64,000 bases of DNA from Cryoendolithus antarcticus (GCA_002077065.1 NAJO01000054.1:62001-126000), one strand, 5' to 3'. Positions 21,585-34,655 are shown, numbered from the stretch's first letter. Notes: generated by a model from the letters alone, not told the origin. Numbers and translations: made by a program.

Positions 21585-22302
21585 ATGGCGACGATGTCAC
21601 AAGCCCGCAAAGATGCCAGGACGCCATACCAGGACCCTTTGATGGCCGTCCTTGAGCCGGCCTTGAAAGTAGGGGCTTTCTCCGGTACATCGAGATTCAC
21701 CACTTTTTTATCGAGACCATCAGCTAAGAACAATCATAGGCGCAGCAGGCTTCTTGGTCGGTGGGACAGCAGGCATAGTCCGCAGTGCGACTCCGTCTCT
21801 ATTCGCCACGGCTTCGGCAATTCAATGCACTTTCCTTGGCACAACCTACTGGGCATCTCGGGGTTTCGTTCTGCAAGCTTGGTCCACCCCTGGTCTCCAG
21901 TCGTCCAATGATTGCATCAAAGCTAGCGCGCTCGCCGGAGGGTTGTCTGGTGGCCTCACTGGTCTCCTCTTTCGTGGACGATCAAATGCGATCCCTGGAA
22001 CCCTGGTGATGGCTCTGTTGGCTGGTGCTGGACAGGGAACCGCGAATTGGTGGCAATCGCCGAAAGCTGTCGTGGCCGAGACAGAAAAGCCGAAACCGTC
22101 TTGGACTTGGGCAAGCCTTCTGCCAATGAAGCACATGACCAATGAAGAGTACGCTGAGATTCTCCGCGAGAAGCTCCTGAAGGTTGATGTCGAGATTTCG
22201 ATCCTGGATGACAAGATGGCCGCGCTCAAGACTCAGCAGGCGTATGGGTCGGCTGAGTCAGAAACTCCGCATAATGCAGCTGTGCTATTGCCGAAGGAGT
22301 GA
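21585..22302 (+). CDS. Tim17/Tim22-like small membrane protein
   Basis: Exons 21585-21684 and 21740-22302 (GTACAT donor, CATAG acceptor) give 220 residues. The intron boundary rebuilds a glycine-rich first membrane segment (KVGAFSGAAGFLVGGTAGIV). Three further hydrophobic, small-residue-rich segments follow, including ASALAGGLSGGLTGLLF and TLVMALLAGAGQGTANWW, then a polar tail with a coiled helix (EEYAEILREKLLKVDVEISILDDK). This GxxxG-rich four-segment pattern is that of the Tim17/Tim22/Tim23/NDUFA11 group of inner mitochondrial membrane proteins. I cannot say which member it is. An alternative start at 21594 would remove three residues. Confidence 0.7.
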
Positions 22303-22970
22303 GTGAGGCATCGCCTGTCATGTGAATGGTCACTGAACATCCGGTAACGACCGTAACGTCTTGACGATCGCATCGATTGTGCGCGAGCAGGATGATCCAA
22401 GGACAATGGCTGTGCCTGTCAACGACTACCTGCGATCAATGAACACCCTATGAGTAAGGTTCAAACCTCAGCCCTGAACCGGGACGATGCTCAAAGAAGC
22501 AGTGCCATCGTTCACACTTGGAACACCTGGCTCGATTGCAGGATCATAGTCACAGACGACACTAGCACGCTGAACGCTAAGTGTACGAGGCTGTTCAATG
22601 GACTCGACTGGGCGTCAGACTTCGCCGCCCGTAGCTGGGAGGATCTCGATACGGGGCACGCTCAGTCGTTCGCCCACCATGCGAGTGTGCACAGTCACGG
22701 ATGGGAATAACGCACCTCGCGCGGCGACACAGCTTAAACGCGTAGATGCTGGGCTGAGTGAGGGAGAACGCAGCAGGCAATCGAGCAGTGCAGGAGGCAG
22801 GGTGCGAGTTCTCAGCATCGCGCGACTGGTGGCCAGTCGGCAATGCAGAGAGTGTGACGATGGAAGGGTCAAAGAGAGCCGAAGTGAGACAGGCGGAGGT
22901 CACGAAATGAGGGACACTTCCTATCGATGATGAGGTAGCGAAGGAACCAGGATTTCTGATCTCTACAATG
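22303..22970. other. convergent intergenic region
   Basis: Between the 3' ends of the Tim17-like and CYP8 genes. Frames on both strands here lack any recognisable domain. Confidence 0.5.
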
Positions 22971-24687
22971 CTACCAGCCGCTGAAATCCCCAAACCCGCC
23001 ACCCTTCTTCGCCTTCTTCCCAGGTGGCGCCGTGTCCCCTCCCTCCCACTCCTCACTCACAATCCTTGCCGCACCACCCGCATTTGCAGCCTTGAGATAC
23101 TTCCCCACGCCTGCCCCATCCTCCTCAGCCTTGCCATCACCCCTAATCCTCTTCCCCGTCCAGGTAGTCCGCTCATCCTCCGCTCCACCTTCCTTTCTGA
23201 GCACCTCTCTCCTCAGATCCTCGACCTCCTTGCCCTCTCGCTCTTTGAGGAACTCCTCAAACGGGTCAACAAAGATAACAACCTCCTCGATTGCACAGCG
23301 TTCTGTAGGCCTGTCTTTCTCATCCACAGGCACCTTCTCCAGCCGATCCAGCGTGTCCAGTCCCTCAACCACGCGGCCAAAGATCGTGTGCTTCCGATCG
23401 AGATGAGGCGCTGCGCGGTATGTGAAGAAGAATTGTGAGGTGTTTGTCCCTTTGCCCTTGTTCGCCATACTCACCACGCCCCTCGCATCGTGCTTCTGTG
23501 GGCCCTCGAATTCATCCGCAAAAGCCTTCTCCTTCCCCCAACAACTCTCGCCTCCCCTTCCCGTCCCAGTCGGGTCACCACCCTGCAGCATGAAATTCGG
23601 GATGTTGCGATGGAAGCTCACGCCATTGTAGTACCCTCGTTTCGCTAGCGTGACGAAATTCCAGACTGCTTTTGGGGCGTTCTCGGGGTATAGGGCGAGG
23701 TTTAGGGTTCCGTGGGTGGTGAGGAGGCGGGCGTAGCCGGTATTTTTGACTAGACGAGGGCGGGAGAGGAGGTATTGTTCGGTTGTCAGAAGGGTTGGGG
23801 CGGTGGAGGTGTTTGGTGTTAGGCCGGTGGAGGTGAAGGACGCGGCCGCTAGGCCGTTGGAGTGTCGGGCTGCGTTGTAAGGTAGTGGTGCGGTCGTTCG
23901 ACTCGAAGCAGCGGAAGCGGCTGGCCGAGTCGCTGCAGACGCACTCGTAGCCACAGCGGTGCTGCTGCCGTTCTCCCTCTCCGCTCGTTTCTTGGCCACA
24001 GCGTCCTTAGCCTTCTGCACCTTCGCGCTCTCCTCTTCCTTCCCAACACCACCCGTTACCCTCCCCTCACCCTCCTGCAACACAATAACATCACCCCTCT
24101 CAAATTCAATATCACTAACCAAATCCCTCCAATTCTTCGCCTTGATGTTCAACCGCTCCACAGTCTCCCACGCAAAGACGTTCCCCGTCCCCCTGATCGC
24201 GACCAACCGCGTAGAAGCAGTAAAACTCTTATCCGTCACGGGGTCCACGAATCCCCCTTCCTTTCCTTCACTCTTCGTGAAGTTTAACTTCACCAGCTCG
24301 GACGTCTTCAGCGGGCTGTTGTCCACGGGATCTGTGCCATGTTTCCTCACGTGCGGCAGTATAGCCGTCAGCTCGAAGATCCTACCTCCAGGCGTGCAGA
24401 CTGGGTGCGACCAGGGAGTGAGGGTCAGGGCGCAGTGGGTGAAGGGGAGGTTATTGCGATTCGAAGGGTCGGCTTTGCGAGCGTTTGCTCCAGCTGAGGC
24501 ACCGAAGGCATCGGCGGAGGACCATTCGCTGTGGGTGATCTGAAGAAATTCGTGTTAGGGGGGAGGTCCACAGGGAAGGAATGTTGTAGGGAGACGAACG
24601 TACAACTTATCAGTGCCTGGGAGGAGGGTGTGAGTCTAGGCGAGATGCCTGCGGGATGGGGTTCGGGACTTGCTTACCTTTGCCCAT
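22971..24687 (-). CDS. cyp8: U-box cyclophilin, PPIL2/CYP8 type
   Basis: Exons 24687-24678 (10 nt), 24616-24600 (17 nt) and 24539-22971 give 531 residues starting MGKGTDKLYITHSEW, the usual start of this family. A U-box covers about residues 40-110 (LPFTHCALTLTPWSHPVCTP, then RKHGTDPV). A variable linker follows, then a cyclophilin domain at about 315-475 with FHRNIPNFMLQGGDPTGTGRG and the catalytic Arg, MANKGKGTNTSQFFFTY and HLDRKHTIFG. The position that is Trp in cyclosporin-sensitive cyclophilins is His (HLDRKH), suggesting weak cyclosporin binding. PPIL2 orthologues are nuclear, spliceosome-associated and have ubiquitin-ligase activity. The tail is basic and glycine-rich. Confidence 0.94.
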
Positions 24688-24952
24688 GGTGGCGGTGGAG
24701 TCGGCACAGTGATACACGAATGATCTGTAGAGCAGCCTTACAAATATGGTCAAGGAGGCAGATGTTGGTGACAGCGAGTACCGACAGTGTATGGCAGTCG
24801 CAAAAGTATCAATGAGGTTTAGCGTCGGATGAACATTCACGTGTCAGAATCCGTCAAGACCCACGTAATATTGCGGCACCGTAGCCATGTGCAGCGTCAA
24901 CAGATTCATGGTTTTGCTATGCAAGGCTATGCTACTCTATCATCCTCGGTAA

Positions 24953-27579
24953 TCATCGCCGCGTCCTCCCTTTCGCCCTTCCAGCAGCTGCACTAACCCG
25001 CGAACCGAGTCCACTGTCTTTCACAGTCCCTAGACTGGCTACTCTGGTCCCCGTCGGCGCGTCCGAGAAGCTCGGCCCCATTCGCTTCTCCATGTGGAGC
25101 TTCGCAGCAGCAGCCTCAGGTGTGTCGTACCCGAGCTGCGTGCTAGGCGGCGCAGGAGCAGAAGGAGTGGGTGCATCGTGATCAGCGTCGTCTGCAAATC
25201 CACCAACACCATCGGCGAATTTATGGCGAGTGGCGATAGCCTGGTCGATACTGGTCCCGGACAGGGAGCGAGGATTGAGACTACTGCCACTTGTGGCACG
25301 ACCAAGACGTCGTGACTTGAGTCTCTGCAGAGGAGGTTGTATGCTCGATGATGATGTTCCTGGCCGCGAGGCAGCGCGACGCTGCTCCATTAGTGCTTGT
25401 AGGTCTGCTGTATATTCTGGTTCCTTAGCTATGGCGGGCGAAGGCGGATGTTCACTAGCGTTTAATGTGGGTGGTGATGCTGGCGTCTTCCTCGGTTGAT
25501 TGGTAGTAGACTCATCGTCACCATCGACATGCACAACCTCTCGGTCTCTATCCGGCTTTCGTGGTGAAGCATTGGGAGGGATATCTTGCAATGGCTGCGA
25601 GCGACATTGTGAACTGTGATGCATCGGCGTGGGAGCCTCCACTGGAGGAGGTCGTATGATGACGGGCGAATCGTCGTCATCCTCGTGAATGAATGGCCCT
25701 GCTTGTTTGTTCGAAGTTGTTGACGTCGGCCGTGAAGCATACAACTGCAAAGATGGTGTTGCATGTCGCTTCCTCGTGTTAGACAGCCGCGCCGGCGGGT
25801 CTTTGCTGGCAAATTGTCAGCAGAGGTCTACATGACGGTGATCGAATGTGCTTACTTCGCCTTCGATCGCTCTGCCCGGGTTGTCGAGGCTGTTGGTGAA
25901 GCTGCAGCAGAGCTAGTACCTGTCTCCTGCGGGTCGAGAGCAGGTGGCGCAATCCTGTAAGCTTCCATGTCCAGCATACGCCTCTGATCAAAGGAGTCCC
26001 AAAGCCATGCCGCAGTGACGACAGGTACTTTCTTCCAAGCGGCGTATCTTGCCTTCTCCGCGTGTAGCGCTCCAGAGCCACTGACGAGTACTGCGGGTCC
26101 AGCGTCGAGGCGTTCAACATACGCAGCGTCATTGGCCTGCAGAGACTTAGCAACATGCCTGAGATCGACGCTGTCGAACCCACTGCTACAGATTGACATG
26201 CCTGCCATGCCATCCACCAGCAAGTCCCAGCGTGGTCGACTAAACACGTCACTTTCGGGGTTCAGAAGGTTTTTCGAGCGCATGCAGCGTTCGACCCACC
26301 ACTGCGTGGCGATGATCGTGTCTTCCGAGACGTTATCTAGGAAGCCTGGTCGGTCGGCCAGGTCGTGAGGAACAAGCACGAAAGTGGCTCTGTAGTGAGG
26401 TCTACTCTTGACATTGTGAAGTTCGTCCTTGTCGGCCAGGACTACAGCTCCGTTCCCCGTAAGGAAACCCACAACGCGTTGATATTGCGCGCTTCCAAAG
26501 CCGTGAAGAAGAATGTGCAGACCTGCAAAGAAGCCTTGCGGTCGCTGGACTACTTGTGTAGGGTATGGTGCCGTGAAGCTGGCAGGTCTTGATTCGGCCG
26601 GTGTAGGTGCTTCATGGCCCATAGTGTGCTGCGAGTCCTCATCTCCGAGACTGAAGCCACTTTGATCCAAGGCCTGTAGCTCAGAGTCTTCAACCGAGAT
26701 TCCCTGCCATACGTTTTGACTGTGACTTTGCAGCCGACTGCTAGCAGAATGCCGTAGCTTGCGTGGTCCTGTGTCACCATCCTCTTGAGACTCTCTATCT
26801 CTGGCGCGCTTGAGAGCACTCACACGCGGCCTGACTTCGGTAATGAATGCACCTATGCCTTGCTCTGCCTCCGGTATTGTTGGGTCGTATAGTCCTGGAT
26901 CCAGTGCCATCCCTCGTGTCAGACTGTCGCTCAGCCATTTGACCGATACCGTTGCCACACCCCAAGCTTTTGCCGCAGCATATTTTGCTCCCTCAGGTTT
27001 TGCAACAATCAAGTGTGTCACTTGCTTCGTCATGTCGCCGTGATACTCCGCGCCGTTGTTCTTGACCATTTCTGCGATGGCCAATCGCTCATCGGTGTCA
27101 ATAAAACCAGTGACGGAGATCTTCAAACCAGAAAGAGCAGGCAGCTGATACTCCTTGTCCAATGCGGCAACGTCTGCATCCGTCCCAGCTGTCCATATCT
27201 GCTGTATTGCCACTACCCAGTCAGGGTGGAGGACCTTGATATCCGGTCGCTGCTTGGCGACATACTTGTATTTGCTCGTGTTAATATCGCCTACAAGCAG
27301 ATGGGTCACGTCGCCGGTGAGGTCCAGTCTGTGTGCTGCACCCATCTCGGTGGCAAGCTTCGCCAGGCGTGTCTAGTAGACAATTAGTATGATGCCCCAA
27401 GCTGTTTCTGGTGATCAGTGAGTGATCAACTTACGCGATCATCTTGGCTTAGGGAGGTGCTACACAGCACGACGTGCTGAAGAGGCAGCTGTTCGTCCCC
27501 TATACATGTTGTTAGCACGAAGGTCTAGCTACCACTCGAGGCCAGTATACTCACGTATCACAGCGCTGTGCGCCGCCAT
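24953..27579 (-). CDS. dpb11: multi-BRCT checkpoint/replication protein Dpb11/Rad4 (TopBP1)
   Basis: Exons 27579-27555, 27499-27435, 27372-25856 and 25805-24953 give 819 residues. BRCT1 spans exons 2-3 (LPLQHVVLCSTSLSQDDR, then VTHLLVGD and VLHPDWV). BRCT2 follows (LSGLKISVTGFIDTDERLAI, VTHLIVAK, VSVKWLSDSL), then a linker and a second pair: GLHILLHGFGSAQYQRVVGF with TQWWVERC, and CSSGFDSVDLRHVAKSL with AAWLWDSF. Paired BRCTs bind phosphorylated Sld3/Rad9-type partners to load replication factors and activate the ATR-type kinase. The last 280 residues are disordered, with acidic and Ser/Pro-rich stretches, as expected for the kinase-activating tail. Exon 1 is 25 nt of coding sequence. Confidence 0.93.
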
Positions 27580-29409
27580 TATTGATCTTCCCAAGCCATG
27601 GTGTCCGGAGACGCGAGCTGGAAAGTCCCAATGTCAACGCGTAGTCACGTGCAGATAAGATAAGTGCCCGGACTCAATGATGACCTCACACACGACGTAT
27701 TGGGTCAAAGCACAAGCATGATGAGGAACGCCATGAGACTCGCACGTCGACGCTACCAAAGCCGAAGATGCCTTATCGAATGAGCTTTACACACCGAAGA
27801 GGAATATGCGACGGACACAGCTCCGCTGCATGCAAGTTGCTTTGCAGCAACCATTGAGAGATTCATACCGGGCCTGACGAGGGAAATTCTTTGGAAGTGC
27901 AGCTCGATGGTTCCGCCGATCTGGAATCTCGATCACCATTACACTGGCGCCAGTCGAATACGGTCCCGCGTAATATCCGCTTCGCTCTACAATATTGCAT
28001 CCCCCCTGAATGCGCGCTCATAATTCGCACGATGATCAGGGCGCGCGAGCGTGTGCTGACCGAACTTTCGCTTCTCCTGGTGACTCTGAAGAGCCATGTG
28101 CTATTACAATGCACACCACGGGTGTATTTTTGCCTCAAGACAGCCGACCAGAGAGCATCATTTGGACGATGTGTTGTCTTTATCTTCGGTAGAACATCGA
28201 CCAATTTTTCAAGTTTGCGGCCAAGCCTACAGCTGCTCAAGCAACGACTGCCTGCCACGGAGAGTATGTTCAGATTGACAAAAGGGTGGAGGTAGATGGA
28301 ACACCTTCCAGATGCGCTATGATGGCAGCAGACACAGAATTTCACACGCGCGACACCGTAGTCGCGTGACGTGTACCGGTATCGTGCGGAAACAGCTCCA
28401 ACCCTTGCAGCACATCACGCCGCCGAATGCCGATCCTCGCGGGAGCAGCGGCAATGTACGCGAATCCCTCATGACATATCATGTAATTCTAGATGTCCTC
28501 GGCAGTCAGGCCATCATTGCACATGTATGGAGAATTCTGACCTGCCTGTCTCGCGGTAATACGGCGGCAGTAGTCAGCGGCGTGTCCAGCCTAGTCGCAA
28601 CTCTCAAAGCGCACGCCCGTTCCGCTGCTCCCGATTGACGCGATTCCATGCGATGACGGAGAGCGAGTAGCTCGTGAACGAAAACTGTAGAGCGAACTTA
28701 CACCACGTCAGCAAGCTGTCAACGTAAGACGAGCCTCGCGTCCTTCCACTCTTGATATTTGCATTGCTGTATATGCTGCGGCCATAAGCCAAGTGCTGCC
28801 ACAACCCCACGTTCACTTAAGTACCTACTCGGCTGCAGGCCCGACCGCATCTGCAGCTATCCTTGGACCTTGGAAGCGTCGAAACAGCAACGTCAGGACT
28901 CGACGACACCCTAGCTCTATGTCGTACGCGCTCTGGGAGCAAATGCAGCAACATCCAACTTCCCGCACAAGCAACCCCCGGCCCTGACATATACCTCCAA
29001 TTACCGATCTGCGACCGATTGCCCGCATGTTTGGAAGCAACTCTAAGTCGTCCTCGCATGCAACTTCGACACCGACTCTCATACCAGTACATCTGAAACA
29101 TCTTTTGCGCCTGTCTCATCCGCTTGGACGCTTCGTACGCCCTGAACCCTTGTCATCAAATGTAAGTTGCACAAGCATTTCCTTACAACAATGGAGCTCG
29201 TGCGCCGTGTGCTGGCGCTGTATGACGAAGTTGTGCAACCGAGCACTGCTCTTGCCATGGCAGAGCGCGTCTGCTCGGACGCTCTTGCGTGCGCGCATAT
29301 TTCTATGTGTGACAGCAACAGAGAAGGCAATTGAGTAGAAAACCTTCCGTTACAAACATCACGATCTCCTCCACATTCTCTCGGACAGGTAGCTGACGAG
29401 GCATTCGTA
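27580..29409. other. 1.8-kb gene-poor stretch
   Basis: Between the divergent BRCT and arrestin genes. Medium frames exist on both strands over the same bases (for example 27863-28345 minus and 27891-28295 plus), with no motif, signal peptide or convincing splice partner. It may hold long UTRs, noncoding transcripts or an unrecognised small gene. Confidence 0.45.
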
Positions 29410-31973
29410 ATGGCAGCTGCAGTCGAATTACGAAGTCGCACAGGCGGCACACTAGCATATTATCCTCCGACCGAAGAATCCGCATCATCCGAGCGAGCGA
29501 CTGCCCGAAGAAGCTTCGATTTCTTCCTCCCGCGACGCACACCCACTGGGCGCATACGGGTACAGGCACTCAACGCATTCCGTCCGGAGCCTCCGATCTA
29601 CACCACATCACCAACCCCGCAACGCCTCGCGTGGTTCAATCTGGCGGTCTCGCGGGAGTCAGCGAAGAGGTTCTTGAGATCGGTTATACAACCGCCCACG
29701 AACGACACCCAACAGAAGAAAGCAAACAGGCGATCTTGGTCGCCTGGGAAGAGAAAGGGGTCTGTGCCGAGTGTTGCTGGAGGTGACGCGGCGGCCATGC
29801 GGGCAGGGATCCGAAGCTCGATCAATGGGCCCCCGAGCACGATACAGCGGCCGAGGCTGAACAGTGACAATCGGAGTACCGCATCGGGTGTCAATGGGAG
29901 AAGTGCCAGAAGCGATCGGAATGGCGCGGTGTCACCACATAGTGGCAGCACAAATGGCATACCCGGCAACGACACGATACCAGGCATGAGTCTGGACGAG
30001 GAGAAGCCAATTGCATCAGGGAATGGCGTTTCCGTGGGCATCACACTCGCTGAGCCCGTGCTGTTCCTTCAAGGTTTCGACAACAATGAATCCGCTCCTG
30101 GCAACACTGCACTGCTTCGAGGAAGTCTACACGTGCGAGTAGCGAAGGCAGCAAAGATCAAGGCCATCACGCTGAGATTCAAGGGGAAATCGACCACGAA
30201 ATGGCCAGAAGGCATCCCACCACGAAAGATCGACTTTGACGAGACCAACACCATCATGAGCCACACTTGGCCATTCTTCAACGCGCAATTCGAAAGCGCC
30301 GAGCGAGGCACATGCGCTGATCAAGTGCAACTCTTCAAATCAGATGGCGCATCGGCCACCATAACGAGACTGGACCCAATTGGCCGATTGTCGCCCAATA
30401 GCTCTTCTGTGAATCTCACATCGAGGGAAGCGAAGCGATTGTCATTGCAAGTGAACTCGTCTCGAAGCTTCGGTAAAGGCGACACGCCTCCAAATGCCGC
30501 TTCTGTAGCTGCTAAGGGCTACCGAACTTTTCTGCCTGGAGACTATCTGTACAATTTCGAGCTGCCAATCGACAGTCGAATGCCGGAGACCATTGGTGTG
30601 GATCTTGGAAGTGTCACATATGAGCTTGAGGCATCGGTCGAAAGATCTGGAGCTTTCCGAGCGAACCTCGCGGGGACGAAGGAAGTCATCTTGATTCGAG
30701 CACCTTCGGAAGGGTCGTTGGAAACAGTAGAACCCATTGCCATCAGTCGGAACTGGGAAGATCAATTACACTACGATATCGTGATATCGGGCAAAAGCTT
30801 TCCACTGGGATCCCAAGTGCCGATAGCGTTCAAGTTGACACCGCTGGCGAAGGTCCAATGTCATAGGATCAAGGTGTTGGTAACAGAAAATGTCGAGTAC
30901 TTCTGCGCGAACAAGCACGTGCACCGAATGGAGCCGACGCGGAAGGTGCAGCTATTCGAGAAGCGGTCCGATAGTGATCCAACGAGTACATTCCCTGGCA
31001 GCACAATGAGGATCACATCCGGTGGTGGCATACCATACGATGCTCGAGCGCGAGCTGCTAGAGGCGAGAACGTTACTCCATCTGACACCACGAATCTGCT
31101 TGGCAATCTCGAAGGCGACTCGAACATCGGCCCGACAGAAATGGAATTCAATGTGCAATTACCTAGCTGCCACACGATGAAGGAGCGCGATCGAAGTCAA
31201 CGGCTGCACTTTGACACTACGTATCAGAACATACAGGTGCATCACTGGATCAAGGTATGCCACTGAACATGCATGTAGAAGCCTACAGATATACACTAAC
31301 TCGCAAATAGATCGTGATGCGCCTCTCGAAACCCGACGCAGTCGACCCTGCCAAACGCCGCCACTTCGAGATCTCAATCGACTCTCCCTTCCACATCCTC
31401 TCTTGCCGCGCAACCCAGGCAAACACCTCCCTACCCGCTTACACTTCCCCAGAAAGCGGCACCAACGGCGCGCATCTATACGACTGCGGCTGTCCCGGAG
31501 CAACGCGGCGGCGAAATTCTCCCGCGGTCATCCCAGGCATCAACAACGTCACAAACATCACGCCCGACTCGACTGGTAGCGATGTATCAACTCCCCGGCC
31601 GTCGATCGCCCGGCCACCGACGGTCCACCTGCACGGGGCTGGAAGTAACCCGAATGCTCGATCGCAGCCCGCGAGGCCGATGCACATGCTCCGCGCGCCG
31701 TCCTTCAATCCGCCTGCTTTCGAGGACGAGGAGCCGCCGCCACCACTCATTACGCCGCCACCGCAATATGATACCATTGCTTCGCCGACATCTGGATTAT
31801 CAGATTATTTTGCACGGCTAAGCGATGCGTATGATGATGAAGATAGTGGGGATGAGGCCCATAGAGGTGGGAGGGTCAACATACCGCTTACCCCCGGCGC
31901 GAGGCTGAATCGAAGCATGGACTTGGGAAGACGAGGAGTGGCTGTTGGATCGGCAGGGATGATTCGGATGTAA
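29410..31973 (+). CDS. arrestin-related trafficking adaptor (Rod1/CreD-like)
   Basis: Exons 29410-31254 and 31311-31973 (GTATGC donor, ACTAAC branch site, AATAG acceptor) give 835 residues. After a polar N-terminal 200 residues comes the arrestin N domain (VSVGITLAEPVLFLQGFD, LLRGSLHVRVAKAAKIKAIT, LRFKGKSTTKWPEG, HTWPFFNA). The GDYLYNFELPIDSRMPETI and LGSVTYELEASVER blocks follow, then the arrestin C domain (LHYDIVISGKSFPLGSQVPI, KVQCHRIKVLVTENVEY). The tail carries a PPQY motif (about residue 765) of the PPxY class that recruits Rsp5/Nedd4 ubiquitin ligases. ARTs direct ubiquitin-dependent endocytosis of plasma-membrane transporters; CreD acts in carbon catabolite regulation. Which family member this is remains open. 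Confidence 0.9.
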
Positions 31974-32749
31974 TGGATGCAATGTGCAGAGTATCGTTCG
32001 AAAAAGCGCACGGGATATGAGGATCGGAATGGCGTTCTGTTGCAGATTACGGGGTATTTATGATGGGAGGCGAGCGGCTGGCACAAGTGGGTGCCAATGA
32101 TGGGGTAATGTAAAGGCTCGAGGTACATCGCCAGCTGATACATGTACATAGAGCGGAATGATCTGAACGTTACCACATACAAGCTCGAGATCCATATTCC
32201 CCTTCACTTCCTCACGTGCTCTCACGTGCGCGAGCTAACCTGGAGGCGGTTGTGGCACTCATTCACTACTTGTTATCCATATGATGTGTCTGGCGGTCTT
32301 CACGGATTGTCGCGCAATGCGACTACGAAGCATCTTGGTCTATGGTTCCCAGCATGTGGAGCTCGAGACAGTCATGCGGCAGCACACCCACGTCAGGATG
32401 TGAGGACGGCCCTAGGCCAGGTGTTGACCACTGGGACAGAGCGCAATTCTGCTGACCGAAGTCTAATACTCTCTAGCGTCGTGAGGACACATTCACGCTG
32501 GTCGCTCGTTGGCACATATCATGCCATCTCGCCTGTCGTTCTCCCAGAGACCAGACACTCGACTCGACAAAGTGTTGATAGATCGACATCCAAGGGACCC
32601 ACCGAGCATACCGATACTGGACAACATCCATACGAGGCATCTGCTTTCCGACATTGAGACACATATCAAGCATACCAACAATCGACACCAACAACACGAG
32701 GCGTCTACTCTTGTACACATATATCTCGATCCTCTCCTTCACCGTAGCG
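31974..32749. other. intergenic region
   Basis: No motif-bearing frame. The frame of the next gene extends upstream to 32654 but those codons include a hydrophobic run with no family match, so I treat them as leader. Confidence 0.45.
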
Positions 32750-33697
32750 ATGGCACATCACATCCCATCCTTTGCTACGCACGATACGCTGGCTTTCGAC
32801 ACGTCCGGCGAGGACGTCCATTGCGTCAAGAGATCTAGACTCGACACGAGTAGTCTCGGGACGTCTGACGACTACACGGCGACCTCTTCGACTTACATAA
32901 CCACGAAGCAACGCAACTATCTCATGGGCATCCTCCCAGCCGAATTACGCAACCGGATTGTCGACGATGTCATCTCCTCGCAGCCACTCCTTCTCCAGAT
33001 CAACAACGACAAAGGCTTCCTACGCGAAGGACTGAACAACCTCGCTGTCACGCAAGCCTGCCGTCTGGCCCGTGAGCATCGCCATCAAGCTCGCACCTCC
33101 ACTCGTCTCCGCATCGTAACCTGCAAATCGAGCCTGATTCACGAGACCCGCCGAGCCGGCGACAGCGTGCTGCTCTTGGATCAGGTCAAGGATAACCTCA
33201 AGCCTGAGGGGCTACTGATCCTAGTGGGTCAGAAGATCACCGATGTTGAGATCTCAATCGGGAGCTTAGCGGTTGAACCCGTCGAGGGGACGCATAATGA
33301 TGGGTCTCCGGAGTTGTGCTTCTATCTAAGGGGTCTCCGAACTGCGAGACAAGTGCTGATACTCATGCGCCAAACTATTAAGAAACTCATACCAGGCGTG
33401 GAGTGCAGCGTTTCGTTATGCCCAATCGATCTTGAGCAGCAGAAGGACTTAGAGGCCTATCGCGTGATGGCCGGCTTGGAGCCTTTTGGAACATTGATCT
33501 TTAGAGGCTGCTATCATGGAAGTGCTGCAGCGCGAAGCGATCTCGAGGCTTACTTCCTGGCGCTTCGGAGGGGCTTTGCTGACGCACGAACGAATCGTAG
33601 GATTGATAATGTTACCTGGGCGAAAGCGAGCGGGGAGTTGCGGCACGTGGAGAGGCGAACAAAGAGTATTCTGGCAGAGCTCTTCAAGACTCCGTAA
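32750..33697 (+). CDS. F-box-like protein
   Basis: Single exon, 315 residues. At residues 55-75 is an F-box-like core, MGILPAELRNRIVDDVISSQP, of the LPAELRNRI type common in fungal genomes. It is followed by a basic helical stretch (ACRLAREHRHQARTSTRLRI). The rest is a mixed alpha/beta region without a domain I recognise. F-box proteins couple substrates to SCF ubiquitin ligases, but many fungal proteins with this short motif are untested. A related gene lies at 34656-35900 on the other strand. The ATG at 32750 is preferred; an in-frame upstream ATG at 32654 would add 32 residues. Confidence 0.7.
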   Translation: MAHHIPSFATHDTLAFDTSGEDVHCVKRSRLDTSSLGTSDDYTATSSTYITTKQRNYLMGILPAELRNRIVDDVISSQPLLLQINNDKGFLREGLNNLAVTQACRLAREHRHQARTSTRLRIVTCKSSLIHETRRAGDSVLLLDQVKDNLKPEGLLILVGQKITDVEISIGSLAVEPVEGTHNDGSPELCFYLRGLRTARQVLILMRQTIKKLIPGVECSVSLCPIDLEQQKDLEAYRVMAGLEPFGTLIFRGCYHGSAAARSDLEAYFLALRRGFADARTNRRIDNVTWAKASGELRHVERRTKSILAELFKTP

Positions 33698-34655
33698 TGG
33701 TGAGGTGATTGGTGAAGCTCTAGCATAGAAGTCGACTGGTGGACTCTCGTTGTGACTGCAAGAAGGCACGTACACGAGCGGGAGGGGAAGGTGTCAACGT
33801 GGGGAACAGAGATCCTTTGTAGAACTCGCAAATGCATTCGTGAGCATTGTTCGATTCATCGATCGAGATCTTCTCCCTGTTCCGTCGTTGAGTCAAGCCT
33901 CCGGAAGGCTTTGCTGACCAAGAGTCAAGGCCAGTGTCGGCTACACCCATACGTGCTGCGTCGGCAAGTGATGACATGCCCAGTCAGAATGTCAACCGTG
34001 CCTTTCTCAAGAGTAACATCTTCTCTGGTCCGCTATGCCGATCACGATTGTGAACGCATATGAGGGTTGGTAGATCCAGTGACAGACGAGAAGTTTGATC
34101 GGGAAACAGATGGGCTGGTGCAGCGTATCGTCCGTACCTCGGATTTGCATACATGCGTTATTGACACCGGCATCTGATTTCTTACTATGATCAGTAAATG
34201 CGTCAATCAAAACTTTAGTGGCTAACGAATAAGGGCGAACAAGGGCGAGACTGTAAATGTCTAGAATCACCTTAAGACCGAGTGGAGTCTGTGGAGAAGA
34301 GTTCTGTTCGAATGAGATACTTTACATATTCCTTGTCGCAATGCTCAATCTATCAGCCGTATCCGTCTGCGTGTCCCCGAGCAAATGATTGTCAACGCGC
34401 ATCATTAAGGTACCTATCTATTCGTACATTGGCCTTCTTGGAAATCATACTCAACCCATCGCTCCATCCCAATATCAGAATCAACTACACAAGCCTTGCA
34501 TCGTCCCAAAAGATCGGCACCGTGCTGTCGAGGGGATGCAGAATCTACACCGTTCTCCTGCTGCTGGAGATGTAGCCGTGATAGCTGTACATTCAGCATG
34601 TATGCCGCCCAGACGTGAAGATATATCTCTCCGTGCAGACTAGAAGCCGGAGCAG
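33698..34655. other. convergent intergenic region between F-box-like genes
   Basis: No supported gene. Only short overlapping frames are present. Confidence 0.45.

Noticed and set aside
22455..22475. GGTTCAAACC resembling a tRNA B box
   Set aside because: No matching A box, acceptor stem or cloverleaf can be formed around it.
22595..23056. 153-codon minus-strand frame after CYP8
   Set aside because: It overlaps the CYP8 C terminus in another frame on the same strand, and its sequence is low-complexity without a domain.
27863..28345. 160-codon frame on the minus strand, overlapping a 134-codon frame on the plus strand
   Set aside because: Neither has a motif, signal peptide or splice partner; overlapping frames on both strands of GC-rich DNA are expected by chance.
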